The notes beneath the pieces were generated by a model. That model made no database searches. It was given only the letters and a program-made list of their open reading frames with translations, and was not told the origin of the DNA. Made by a program: the position numbers and the translations under genes. Below are positions 39,003 through 47,602 of a stretch of 64,000 nucleotides of DNA, piece after piece. How positions within the stretch are numbered: the stretch's first letter is position 1; every line of letters begins with the position of its first letter. Location of the stretch: the NCBI RefSeq assembly GCF_900149705.1, contig NZ_LT703001.1, positions 992,001 through 1,056,000 of the forward strand. Reading direction: 5' to 3'. Source of the stretch: Sphingorhabdus sp. Alg231-15 (GTDB lineage: Bacteria > Pseudomonadota > Alphaproteobacteria > Sphingomonadales > Sphingomonadaceae).

Positions 39003-40457
39003 ATGTGGGTAGTAAAATGGACCAATGCGTGCCTAGCGCAGCTGGTATCGATGCTTGTGGCATTCGGTATGCTGATGGTTTTTGCCACCCCTGCCCAGGC
39101 CGGACGGTTCGAAGCGGGCAGCTTTACCGCCCATAATACTGGCACCAACAGCAATGTCGTACGTGTCAACTTCCTGCAAGCTTTTGACACCATCCCGATC
39201 GTCGTGGCCTTGTCTGACAATAATGGGTCGGACGCTGCCGCCATTCGGATTACCAATATCACCACGACTGGCTTTGACGAGCTTATCCTGGAGCCGGACA
39301 ATTTCGATGGTCCTCATGCTTCCCAGAATGTCCATTATCTAGCGGTTGAACCGGGCCGCCATGTGCTTCCCGATGGGCAGATTGTCGAAGCCGGAACAGC
39401 CAGCATCTCGGCCGTGCAGCATGGCAGCGGCGTTGCCGGCACGGAAAGCTGGGCATCCGTATCCTTTTCATCAACGCTTACCGGCACCCCCAGCGTGGTT
39501 GCACAAATCCAGACGGCCAATAGCGAAACCCGAACGGTTGCCAGCCAAAGCTCCCAACCCTTCATCACTGCCACGCTCGACAGTTTGACGGCGAGCGGTT
39601 TCCAAGTCGCGTTGGAACGGAGCGAAGCCAATGCCGGCCCAATACCTTCAGCCGAGACGGTTGGGTGGATCGCTTTTCCAGCAGATGTCAGTGGAACGTT
39701 TCCCGATCTATCCAGCAACCCAATTAACTGGAGTACCGTCAACACCGGCGTCAATATCCGTGGATGGGGAAATGGCTGCTTCACCAATGGCTTCGGACAA
39801 ACCAGCGCCAATGCGATTGTGATCGCCAAGAAAAACAGTCACTTGGGCGGCGATGGCGGCTGGTTACGCCGGTGCAGTCTGAGCAGTACATCGATCGGAC
39901 TGACGGTCGACGAAGACAATGCAAGGGACAGCGAGCGGAACCACATTGATGAATCTGCCTCGATCATCGCTTTTTCCCAAAGCTTTCATGCCTTGCTGGA
40001 ACCGGCCCTGTCAGTCACCAAAGCAAGCGTATCCTTTCTCGACGAAGTCGGTGGCGATTTTGCTTTGCCCAGCGCGACGGTTGAATATCTCATCACGGTC
40101 CAGAACAGCGGCAATTCTCCGCCCAATCACGATAGCGTGATCATCACCGAAGCGCTGCCGCCAGAACTGGCATTGGTCATCACAGATTTCGCAGCACCGG
40201 GATCCGGCCCCATCCAGTTTCAGGATGGCAGTCCGGGTTCGGGACTAGGCTTTAGCTTTGGCGGACTTGGCGATCCCACGGACTCGGTTTCCTTTTCAAC
40301 CGACGGCAGCAATTTTGGCTATAGCCCAACAGATTCTGGGGACGGCACCGATCCTGCCGTCACCCATATCCGGGTAAGCCCGGTCGGCTTCATGGCACCA
40401 AATACGGGTTCTGGCGCCACCAGTCTATCCATCCGCCTTAAGGGGAGAATTGGCTAG
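39003..40457 (+). CDS. Secreted protein with lectin-like repeats and a DUF11-like domain
   Basis: A protein of 484 residues with a signal peptide ending at TPAQA (residue 33). Residues 34-135 and about 140-235 look like two tandem beta-sandwich units of the H-type lectin/MshQ kind: VRVNFLQAFDTIPIVVALSD, RITNITTTGFDELILEPDN, VHYLAVEPG, then SVSFSSTLTGTPSVVAQIQT and VGWIAFPADVSG. A central part has GNGCFTNGF and WLRRCSLSS, whose cysteines may pair. The C-terminal 140 residues resemble a DUF11-type domain (EYLITVQNSGN, ITEALPPEL). It is probably on the cell surface or released. It is encoded against the ribosomal genes and is convergent with a LuxR gene. Confidence 0.6.
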   Translation: MWVVKWTNACLAQLVSMLVAFGMLMVFATPAQAGRFEAGSFTAHNTGTNSNVVRVNFLQAFDTIPIVVALSDNNGSDAAAIRITNITTTGFDELILEPDNFDGPHASQNVHYLAVEPGRHVLPDGQIVEAGTASISAVQHGSGVAGTESWASVSFSSTLTGTPSVVAQIQTANSETRTVASQSSQPFITATLDSLTASGFQVALERSEANAGPIPSAETVGWIAFPADVSGTFPDLSSNPINWSTVNTGVNIRGWGNGCFTNGFGQTSANAIVIAKKNSHLGGDGGWLRRCSLSSTSIGLTVDEDNARDSERNHIDESASIIAFSQSFHALLEPALSVTKASVSFLDEVGGDFALPSATVEYLITVQNSGNSPPNHDSVIITEALPPELALVITDFAAPGSGPIQFQDGSPGSGLGFSFGGLGDPTDSVSFSTDGSNFGYSPTDSGDGTDPAVTHIRVSPVGFMAPNTGSGATSLSIRLKGRIG

Positions 40458-40650
40458 CATCGCCTCAACAGATACTGATAGTCCCACAAAATAGCTCCCG
40501 TTTAGATGGGCAAGCTTTATCCGCTTTGGTCACCAAAATGGATATGGGAAGATCATTTACGTTAGTTTGGCCGGGCTGTTGTATTTGAACTACCCCGCCG
40601 ATTTCACACCGTTGGAACGCCAATGCGCTTGGAATGCTAATGCACTGGGC

Positions 40651-41442
40651 TCAAATTCTGATCAGATCCATACTTATCGCCTTCACCGCGGCGGACGTCC
40701 GATCATTCACACCCAATTTGGCGAACGCACGGCGCAGATAGCTGTCGATCGAATATTCTGAAATATTGAGTATCAATCCAATTTCGCTATTGGATTTTCC
40801 CTTGGCCGCCCACGCAATAATTTGTGTCTCCCTTTTGGAAAGGGGTTTCTCCAGTTCAAAAAGATAGGGAGTGATTTGACACAGTCTTAGATGGGCCAGT
40901 TGAGACAGTTCTTGAAGCTCATTGGCCATTTGATCGACCATGAGACCAGAAACCTGAGGAACCCCGAACGAGACCATGGCAACTCTCCCCTGAGGACCAT
41001 AAACCGGAACAATCCAGCCATCAGTCAGTCCATTTTGGCCCGCCAGAATATTGAGTGCATCAAATCGCTTTTTCTGTGCCGTAAACTGCCCAATGTCGGA
41101 CCATCGGAAAGGCTTAGCATCAAATATGCTGTTCCTTGTTGTAATATGCCCCTCGCCTACGAGCCCCATGATGGCAAATTTTTGGAACTGGGACACCGAC
41201 ATACCATGGAATCTCGCAATGGTTCGTCGATCGGTCGGCTTTTTGTGCGGTGGCGGTGCCACATAGACAAGGACCTTAAACCCGAGTGCACGGCTTTTCT
41301 GCAAGCAGTATTGCCAGATTTCTGGTGGGCTATTGCATAGCCAGATATCAAGACAACTATCTCTGTCTGGCATATATTCTGGAATCTTTCCTGGCTTGAA
41401 CTGAGGGATGCAGCATGTTTCTGAAGAAGAGGACTTACTCAT
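40651..41442 (-). CDS. LuxR-type regulator, atypical autoinducer domain
   Basis: A LuxR-family protein of about 264 residues. The N-terminal ligand-type domain keeps AKPFRWSDI and GLTDGWIVPVYGPQG but lacks the W-x3-Y and DP pair that bind acyl-homoserine lactones. The C-terminal GerE/LuxR helix-turn-helix is complete: LSKRETQIIAWAAKGKSNSEIGLILNISEYSIDSYLRRAFAKLGVNDRTSAAVKAI. No luxI is near. The start is uncertain: ATG41442 keeps the domain intact, while 41478 and 41580 (TTG) are also in frame. It diverges from the second LuxR gene and shares a 100-base promoter region. Confidence 0.8.
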   Translation of the reverse strand: MSKSSSSETCCIPQFKPGKIPEYMPDRDSCLDIWLCNSPPEIWQYCLQKSRALGFKVLVYVAPPPHKKPTDRRTIARFHGMSVSQFQKFAIMGLVGEGHITTRNSIFDAKPFRWSDIGQFTAQKKRFDALNILAGQNGLTDGWIVPVYGPQGRVAMVSFGVPQVSGLMVDQMANELQELSQLAHLRLCQITPYLFELEKPLSKRETQIIAWAAKGKSNSEIGLILNISEYSIDSYLRRAFAKLGVNDRTSAAVKAISMDLIRI

Positions 41443-41455
41443 TGCCAAGAAATAT

Positions 41456-41479
41456 GATGTCACAAGGATTGAGGACATC
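41456..41479. promoter_or_regulatory. Inverted repeat in the divergent luxR-luxR promoter
   Basis: GATGTC (41456-41461) and GACATC (41474-41479) form a perfect six-base inverted repeat with a 12-base spacer, 24 bases in total. Its size and place between two divergent regulators suit a lux-box-like operator, but it does not match the classical CTGT-N10-ACAG pattern. Confidence 0.35.
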
Positions 41480-41542
41480 TTGCAAAAAATTTTGAACCCG
41501 CTCAGAGATGCTGGATATGGGGAATAACGGGATGCCAATATT

Positions 41543-42286
41543 TTGACCTTGCAAGAAAAACAAGAAATCATTTTGAGCAAAACCGTTGAGGAGATTGAAC
41601 AGAAAAACCGGGTTGCCGATATTCTTCGGATATTGCGATCTGCATCGATCAGCCTGGGAGCGAACCGGATCAGCTACCATCTGACACCAAAGCTTCATTC
41701 ACAAACCGACGAATCTGTCCACTTGATAGCCGAGGGCTTTCCAAAAAAATGGATTGAACTTTACGAGCATGAACATCTTCGTGAGCATGATCCTATTCCG
41801 GATATTGTCATGCGACATGGTGAACCGATGCTTTGGCAAGATGCCATAAAGGCGCGCAAACTCAATCCTCAGGAGAGGAGTTTTGTTGCACAGCTAGAGG
41901 CTTTTGGACTGCATGAGGGGGTTGGCATTCCACTATTTGGACAGAAGGTTCGATCAGCATATTCGTCCTTTTCATTTCGGCAAACAGAAATGCTTTTCGA
42001 CAAGAAGCTGATTTTAAAAGTCTCTACCATCGCTCTAGCCGCCCATGTCAGGATTTGTCGTGTGCTAGAGCAAGCTGACAATATCAAAGTCCATCTATCA
42101 GAGCGAGAAGGTCAAGTGATGAGACAAATCGGCAATGGACGTTCCAGCAAAATAATTGCTGCCGAACTGGGAATTAGCCAAACCACCGCTGAAACCTACG
42201 TCCGCCGCATTTTTACGAAACTTGAGGTCAATGACCGGGTTGGCGCGACCATCAAAGCCTTGGAACTAGGTATCCTTAACCTCTAG
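41543..42286 (+). CDS. LuxR-type regulator with intact acyl-homoserine-lactone pocket (LuxR solo)
   Basis: A 247-residue quorum-type regulator. The ligand domain keeps the conserved residues: WIELYEHEHLREHDP supplies W57, Y61, D70 and P71 (TraR numbering), MLWQDA supplies W85, and EGVGIPLFG the glycine of position 113. The C-terminal helix-turn-helix is LSEREGQVMRQIGNGRSSKIIAAELGISQTTAETYVRRIFTKLEVNDRV. There is no early ATG; the start is TTG41543 or TTG41549. No synthase is present, so it could sense a signal made elsewhere. Base composition looks more AT-rich than in the ribosomal genes on both sides. Confidence 0.87.
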   Translation: MTLQEKQEIILSKTVEEIEQKNRVADILRILRSASISLGANRISYHLTPKLHSQTDESVHLIAEGFPKKWIELYEHEHLREHDPIPDIVMRHGEPMLWQDAIKARKLNPQERSFVAQLEAFGLHEGVGIPLFGQKVRSAYSSFSFRQTEMLFDKKLILKVSTIALAAHVRICRVLEQADNIKVHLSEREGQVMRQIGNGRSSKIIAAELGISQTTAETYVRRIFTKLEVNDRVGATIKALELGILNL

Positions 42287-42335
42287 CTGTGAGAGCCAAT
42301 ATCTGGCCGCTGTTGGAAATAAAAAAACCTATTTA

Positions 42336-42372
42336 CAAAAAATGCGGCCCGCCGGGATCATGCCGGCGGGCC
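42336..42372 (-). terminator. Terminator after gdhA
   Basis: A strong GC-rich stem, GGCCCGCCGG (42346-42355) with CCGGCGGGCC (42363-42372) and a seven-base loop, followed on the minus strand by a run of six T. It ends gdhA and isolates it from the LuxR genes. Confidence 0.92.
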
Positions 42373-42388
42373 GTTATTCATCTAGTGC

Positions 42389-43744
42389 TTAAACTACCCC
42401 GTAAGCCAGCATCGCATCGGCAACTTTCTTGAAGCCTGCGATATTCGCGCCTTTCACATAGTCGACATAGCCATCGCCCTGATCGCCATATTCGACGCAC
42501 TGGCTGTGAATGCCTTCCATCAACTCTGTCAACATGGTGCCGAGCCGCTCATGGTTCCAGCTGATGCGCTCTGCATTCTGGCTCATTTCGAGACCAGAGA
42601 CAGCAACACCGCCGGCATTGGCCGCCTTGCCCGGACCATACATGATCTTGGCGTCGTGGAAGACATGAACGCCTTCCAATGTGGTTGGCATATTCGCGCC
42701 TTCCGACACGGCTTTCACACCATTGGAGACCAGCATTTTTGCTTCGTCTTCGTTGAGTTCGTTTTGTGTGGCGCAAGGCAGAGCCAGATCGCAAGCCACG
42801 CTCCATGGGCGCTCGCCTTCGTGGAACGTCGCGCTTTTAAACTCTTCAACATATTCGGACATGCGTCCGCGGCGGTGGGTCTTATGATCTTTGACCCAGT
42901 CAATCTTCTCTTGGGTAAAACCATCGGGATCATGAACAAAGCCACCACTATCGGACAGTGTAAGAACCTTGCCGCCCTGTTTGGTAATCTGTTCCGCAGC
43001 ATGGGTTGCAACATTTCCCGACCCGGAAATAACCGCCGTCTTCCCTTCGATCGTGTCCTTTTTGTGCGCGAGCATATTCTGCATGAAGTAGACCGCACCA
43101 TAGCCGGTCGCCTCTGGCCGCATTTCACTGCCGCCATATTCCCGGCCTTTGCCGGTCAGCACACCTTCCCAGCGATTGGTGATCCGCTTATATTGACCGA
43201 ACATATATCCGATTTCACGGCCGCCCACGCCTATGTCGCCGGCTGGCACATCCGTATCAGGGCCAATGTGGCGGTATAGCTCAGTCATGAAGCTTTGACA
43301 GAAACGCATAACCTCAGCGTCTGATTTGCCTTTGGGATTGAAATTGGCACCGCCCTTACCGCCGCCCATAGGCAGACCGGTCAGCGAATTTTTGAACGTC
43401 TGTTCAAAGGCGAGAAACTTCAGCACGCTTTCGGTCACACTGGGGTGGAAGCGGATGCCGCCCTTATAAGGGCCGATGGCATTGTTATTCTGCACCCGCC
43501 AACCGCGCTGTACGCGGATATTATGATTATCATCTTCCCAGCAGACACGGAACGACACCACCCGGTCGGGTTCTGCCATACGGCGCAGGATCTGCGCTGC
43601 GTGATATTCTTCCTTGTCTTCAATAAATCCGTAAATATCCTGGGCGACTTCCTGCACCGCCTGGATAAATTCGGTCTGCCCGGGATTGCGCTTTTTCACG
43701 CCTTCCATGAATGTTGGAAAATCTACATGATCGGAAACGGCCAT
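42389..43744 (-). CDS. gdhA: NADP-dependent glutamate dehydrogenase
   Basis: Interconverts 2-oxoglutarate plus ammonia and glutamate. It is a hexameric 50-kDa type enzyme of about 451 residues. It shows GPYKGGIRFHPSV, FEQTFKNSLTGLPMGGGKGG with the catalytic lysine region, DVPAGDIGVGGREIGYMFGQYK, and the Rossmann motif GSGNVATHAAEQ. ATG43744 has AAGGGGGAG upstream; the longer 43837 start is less likely. It is one of the genes separating adk from rpsM, and it has its own terminator. Confidence 0.96.
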   Translation of the reverse strand: MAVSDHVDFPTFMEGVKKRNPGQTEFIQAVQEVAQDIYGFIEDKEEYHAAQILRRMAEPDRVVSFRVCWEDDNHNIRVQRGWRVQNNNAIGPYKGGIRFHPSVTESVLKFLAFEQTFKNSLTGLPMGGGKGGANFNPKGKSDAEVMRFCQSFMTELYRHIGPDTDVPAGDIGVGGREIGYMFGQYKRITNRWEGVLTGKGREYGGSEMRPEATGYGAVYFMQNMLAHKKDTIEGKTAVISGSGNVATHAAEQITKQGGKVLTLSDSGGFVHDPDGFTQEKIDWVKDHKTHRRGRMSEYVEEFKSATFHEGERPWSVACDLALPCATQNELNEDEAKMLVSNGVKAVSEGANMPTTLEGVHVFHDAKIMYGPGKAANAGGVAVSGLEMSQNAERISWNHERLGTMLTELMEGIHSQCVEYGDQGDGYVDYVKGANIAGFKKVADAMLAYGVV

Positions 43745-43874
43745 CGTTATACTCCCCCTTAGGTGATTATCTGCGCGCCCGTTATCATCTGCAATGTCCT
43801 CGAATCGCATTTGATCTGGGCAGCATATTAACGGCAATTTGTCCGATTGGTAAAGTCTTGATATTTGGCCCTAA

Positions 43875-44486
43875 TTATTCCGCTTGTTCGGCTTCTTCCG
43901 GTTCGCCCTCTGGTTCTGTTTCGGCTTCTTCTTCGGCTTGTTCTTCGGGTGCAAAAAGCGCTGCCAGCCTGGTGAGCTGTTCACCAATCACACCATCGAC
44001 CGCAGGCGCGATCTGATCGACAGGAAACTCCATGTAACCCCCGACTTTGTAGACGAAGGATACAGCCGTATTCTCACCGTCAGGCCTTAGTCCAATAGTA
44101 AGCGTGCCGGTCACGGCCTCGCCTTGCAATGGCCCAAGCGCACCGGACATCCGCAGCGCCTTGTTGTTTTGTGCAAACAGGACGCGCATGTGCTGAACAC
44201 TGCCTTCCGCCGATTTGATATTGTCTTCGCTGGTTGTGCGGAGCAGCTCGCAAAAACAACCGCCCGCCTGTGGCACCAGATAGAAATTTTCCGCATTGCC
44301 CGAAAAGCTGTGCTCGCCATTCCACCAGCGCGCCGGTGCGACGATCGTTTTCCACACGACTTCTGGCGGAGCACTGACCGCTGCGGCATGTTTTACGGTG
44401 AAGCCATTCTCGGCGGTATTGGTAACTTCAGCCTGAACAGCTGTCGCGGTGAATATAGCCGCTAGTGATAATATGAATCGGAACAA
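43875..44486 (-). CDS. SRPBCC-fold protein with signal peptide and acidic tail
   Basis: A 203-residue protein. A signal peptide ends near AVQA (residue 19). Residues 33-165 have the SRPBCC/START-like pattern: SAPPEVVWKTIVAPARWWNGEHSFSG, then GGCFCELL, and the long C-terminal helix VDGVIGEQLTRLAALF. The last 25 residues are almost only Glu, Ala, Pro and Gln. SRPBCC proteins bind hydrophobic ligands, here presumably in the periplasm. It lies 81 bases after adk on the same strand and 130 bases before gdhA. Confidence 0.72.
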   Translation of the reverse strand: MFRFILSLAAIFTATAVQAEVTNTAENGFTVKHAAAVSAPPEVVWKTIVAPARWWNGEHSFSGNAENFYLVPQAGGCFCELLRTTSEDNIKSAEGSVQHMRVLFAQNNKALRMSGALGPLQGEAVTGTLTIGLRPDGENTAVSFVYKVGGYMEFPVDQIAPAVDGVIGEQLTRLAALFAPEEQAEEEAETEPEGEPEEAEQAE

Positions 44487-44567
44487 TCTTAGTCTCCCCT
44501 GTTGCAGCGAAGACTAATAAGCATCCTTGTCAGTGGCAATGACTAACAGCCATTATCGCGGCTGCAT

Positions 44568-45218
44568 TTAATCGAGCGCGAGAACAGCCTCTATCGCATT
44601 GCTGACTGTATCCATGCTGCCCATGCCGTCGACTTTCGTCACAATCCCGCGTTCTTCGTAGATTGGCAGGATCGGCTGTGTCTTCGCGCGATATTCGCCC
44701 ATCCGTGTCCGGACGGTTTCTTCATTATCATCTGGCCGGCGTTTGAATTCTGTCGAACCACAAACGTCACAAACCCCCTCTTTGGCAGTTTGTTTAAATG
44801 TGTCGTGATAGCCCTCGCCACATTTGCCGCAGGTGAAGCGACCGGTGATCCGTTCTACCAATGCCTCAACATCGACAGCCAACTCAATCACATGATGGAG
44901 TTTGCGATTGCGCGCAGTCAATATCTCGTCAAGGGAATAGACTTGTGCTTCGGTGCGAGGATAGCCATCGAAAATGACACCTTTGTCAGGACCGAGTTCA
45001 TCGAGCCTGTCACCAATAATTCCCGACACCACTTCATCCGGAACCAGCTCGCCGGCATCCATCAGGGCCTTTGCCTTCAGGCCGACTTCCGTGCCAGCCT
45101 TTACGGCCGCGCGCAGCATGTCGCCAGTGGACAGTTGGACCATACCGTGTTCGTCTTCGAGAAGGCCGGCTTGGGTGCCTTTGCCGGCGCCCGGTGGTCC
45201 CAACAGGATGATGTCCAT
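44568..45218 (-). CDS. adk: Adenylate kinase, zinc-lid form
   Basis: Equilibrates ATP, ADP and AMP. 216 residues with the P-loop GPPGAGKGTQ (8-17), QLSTGDMLR and DGYPRT. The lid carries four cysteines at 130, 133, 150 and 153, so it should bind a structural zinc, unlike the enterobacterial enzyme. It follows secY by 43 bases in the usual spc-operon position. Unrelated genes follow it instead of rpsM. Confidence 0.97.
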   Translation of the reverse strand: MDIILLGPPGAGKGTQAGLLEDEHGMVQLSTGDMLRAAVKAGTEVGLKAKALMDAGELVPDEVVSGIIGDRLDELGPDKGVIFDGYPRTEAQVYSLDEILTARNRKLHHVIELAVDVEALVERITGRFTCGKCGEGYHDTFKQTAKEGVCDVCGSTEFKRRPDDNEETVRTRMGEYRAKTQPILPIYEERGIVTKVDGMGSMDTVSNAIEAVLALD

Positions 45219-45261
45219 AAGTTACTGTCCCCTATAACCTTGTAAATCCCGAGGGATATTT

Positions 45262-46635
45262 TTAGCGCTTCCGGCGGCCGCCTTTGAGCTTCGCTTTTTT
45301 AAGCAGATCACCATATTGAAGGGCCAGCAAGTGGCTCTGTATCTGGGTCACAGTATCGACCGTGACGTTGACGATGATCAGCAAGCTTGTCCCGCCGAGG
45401 AAGAATAGCGGCAGATTGGTCTGCGCCATTACATATTCCGGCAGCACACAAACCAGCGCCAGATAAGCGGCGCCAACCACTGTGATACGGGTCAACACAT
45501 AGTCGAGATAGTCAGAAGTATTCTTACCGGGGCGAATACCAGGTACGAAACCACCATTTTTCTTCAGATTATCTGCGGTTTCCTCTGGGTTAAAAACAAC
45601 CGCAGTATAGAAGAAACAGAAGAAGATAATCCCGGCAGCATAAAGCGCCATATATAGCGGCTGGCCGTGCGAGAGATATTGGTTCAGCGCGATAATGAAA
45701 TCGCTACCCGCACTCTCACCCGCCGTTGCATTCCCGGCAAACTGACTGACAGTTAGCGGCATCAGCAAAAGCGAAGAGGCGAAGATTGGCGGAATAACGC
45801 CCGCAGTGTTCACCTTCAATGGAAGGTGGCTGCGGTCCGCCTGCATAACGCCATTTTGTGTGGCGCGTTTTGGATATTGAATCAACACCCGTCGCTGCGC
45901 GCGTTCCATGAAACTGATGAATAATACCAGACCAACGACCATCGCGATCAGGCCGACGATGACCAGAGCGCCAATCGAACCCGTGCGACTACCTTCCATG
46001 AGGTTGCTGACAAAGGTTGGCATCTGCGCAACAATACCGGCCATAATGATCAGCGAGATACCATTACCGATACCGCGACTGGTAATCTGCTCACCCAGCC
46101 ACATCAGGAACAAAGTACCGCCGACAAGACTGATAACCGCGCCGATACGGAAGCCCATACCGGGGTTAACAACTGCTTGCAGGCCGGATTGCGAGGCAAA
46201 GCTCTCAAGGCCGACAGCGATGAAATAGCCCTGGATCGCGGTCAGTCCAACCGTACCATAGCGGGTATATTGGTTGAGCTTCTTGCGTCCAGCCTCACCA
46301 TCTTTCTTGATCGCAGCCAAAGTCGGCGACAAAGCGGCGGCCAACTGGACGACAATCGATGCCGTAATATAGGGCATGACGCCGAGCGCGATTAGGCTCA
46401 TCCGTTCTAGCGAACCGCCTGAGAACGTATTGAAAATATCAAGAACACCGCCGCGCGTCTGATCATACAGATCCGCCAAAACAACAGGATCAACACCTGG
46501 AAGCGGAACAAAGCTGAGCAGACGAAAAACCACCAATGCACCCAGCGTAAACCAGATACGTTTGCGGAGTTCGGTTGCTTCTCCGAATTTTGCCAGGCTC
46601 AAATTTGCTGCGACCTGATCGGCTTTTGATGCCAT
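45262..46635 (-). CDS. secY: Protein translocase channel SecY
   Basis: The protein-conducting channel of the inner membrane, 457 residues with ten hydrophobic helices. Typical segments: LGVMPYITASIVVQL, RYGTVGLTAIQGYFIA, IQYPKRATQNGVMQADRSHLPLKVNTAGVIPPIFASSLL, and GIRPGKNTSDYLDYVLTRIT. ATG46635 matches homologues; a frame start at 46662 is less likely. A terminator-like hairpin stands between rplO and secY, so expression of secY and adk may differ from that of the upstream ribosomal genes. Confidence 0.98.
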   Translation of the reverse strand: MASKADQVAANLSLAKFGEATELRKRIWFTLGALVVFRLLSFVPLPGVDPVVLADLYDQTRGGVLDIFNTFSGGSLERMSLIALGVMPYITASIVVQLAAALSPTLAAIKKDGEAGRKKLNQYTRYGTVGLTAIQGYFIAVGLESFASQSGLQAVVNPGMGFRIGAVISLVGGTLFLMWLGEQITSRGIGNGISLIIMAGIVAQMPTFVSNLMEGSRTGSIGALVIVGLIAMVVGLVLFISFMERAQRRVLIQYPKRATQNGVMQADRSHLPLKVNTAGVIPPIFASSLLLMPLTVSQFAGNATAGESAGSDFIIALNQYLSHGQPLYMALYAAGIIFFCFFYTAVVFNPEETADNLKKNGGFVPGIRPGKNTSDYLDYVLTRITVVGAAYLALVCVLPEYVMAQTNLPLFFLGGTSLLIIVNVTVDTVTQIQSHLLALQYGDLLKKAKLKGGRRKR

Positions 46636-46760
46636 TTTAGTAGTTCCTTGCCCGCCGTTCATGAAGGCAATTCGCCTTCAAATCAATGCATCGATCCCAT
46701 ATCGGATGTTGCTGCCCGAAAAACAAGGCTCTTGGGCATCAAGCTGCGCCAATACGGGTA

Positions 46761-46802
46761 AAAAAGAATGGCCCCGTCCAGGCCCTAATGCCTGGCGGGG
46801 CC
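46761..46802 (-). terminator. Terminator-like hairpin between rplO and secY
   Basis: GGCCCCG (46770-46776) pairs with CGGGGCC (46796-46802), with an inner CAGGC/GCCTG stem, followed on the minus strand by T residues (TTCTTTTTT). It is a good intrinsic terminator 15 bases after the rplO stop, inside the spc operon. Confidence 0.85.
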
Positions 46803-46816
46803 ATGATTAGACTAAA

Positions 46817-47371
46817 TTAGTCTTTTTTCTTGGCCTTATTGGCGGCCTTTTTCTCTTTTGCTGGCTTGGAAGGTGTAGCCTTCTTTTCGCCTTTTGGACG
46901 ATGAGCCGCTGCGCCAGCAAGAATTTCAACCTTGCCGCCTGCTTTTTCCACCGCTTCGATAGCCGCTTTGGAAGCGCCAGCAACAGCGATGGTGATTTTC
47001 GCCTTGATTTCACCCTTGGCCAGCAGACGAACGCCGTCTTTGCCGCCACGAGTCAGTCCAGCGGCATTCAACGCTGCCTGATCCAGCGTGCCTTTATTGG
47101 CCAGCTTCTTGGCATCGATGAACTTCTGGATCATGCCCAGATTGACTTCAGCATAGTCGGTACCGAACGGGTTGTTGAAACCACGCTTCGGAAGCCGCAT
47201 GTGAAGGGGCATCTGACCACCTTCAAAACCGTTGATCGAAACACCGGAGCGAGACTTCTGGCCTTTTTGACCCCGTCCGCCGGTTTTACCTTTGCCGGAA
47301 CCAATGCCGCGGCCAATACGGGTGCGCAATTTGCGCGCGCCGTCATTATCTCTAATTTCATTCAGTTTCAT
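46817..47371 (-). CDS. rplO: Large subunit ribosomal protein uL15
   Basis: A 23S rRNA-binding protein of 184 residues. N-terminal [43 protein letters not shown] style is typical, followed by [15 protein letters not shown]. About 30 residues at the C-terminus are a Lys/Ala-rich tail not found in shorter homologues. It lies after rpmD and ends at a strong hairpin. Confidence 0.97.
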   Translation of the reverse strand: MKLNEIRDNDGARKLRTRIGRGIGSGKGKTGGRGQKGQKSRSGVSINGFEGGQMPLHMRLPKRGFNNPFGTDYAEVNLGMIQKFIDAKKLANKGTLDQAALNAAGLTRGGKDGVRLLAKGEIKAKITIAVAGASKAAIEAVEKAGGKVEILAGAAAHRPKGEKKATPSKPAKEKKAANKAKKKD

Positions 47372-47416
47372 GTCGTGTACTCGCTTTCGCTTTTATTCGC
47401 ACGATTGTTTCCGGTT

Positions 47417-47596
47417 TTAGCCTTCAACAACCTCTACAAGATGGTGCACCTTACGGATCATACCGCGCACTTCCGGTGTGTCTTCCAGTTCGGAAACACG
47501 GTGCATTTTGTTCAGGCCCAGTCCGATCAGCGTCTTGCGCTGTTCTTCGGGGCGACGGATTGGCGAACCAACCTGCTTGATTTTCACTTTAGCCAT
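47417..47596 (-). CDS. rpmD: Large subunit ribosomal protein uL30
   Basis: A short ribosomal protein of 59 residues. It reads [19 protein letters not shown] at the start, has [13 protein letters not shown], and ends HHLVEVVEG, which is the complete uL30 pattern. It sits in its standard place between rpsE (six-base gap) and rplO (45-base gap). It is easy to miss because of its length. Confidence 0.97.
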   Translation of the reverse strand: MAKVKIKQVGSPIRRPEEQRKTLIGLGLNKMHRVSELEDTPEVRGMIRKVHHLVEVVEG

Positions 47597-47602
47597 TATG
47601 CC

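Noticed and set aside
40458-40650. Gap between the secreted-protein gene and the convergent LuxR gene, checked for a small gene or transposon end
   Set aside because: No frame with protein character, no inverted terminal repeats and no strong terminator hairpin was seen.
42506-43279. 257-codon frame opposite gdhA
   Set aside because: Antisense to a conserved enzyme gene, without protein-like features.
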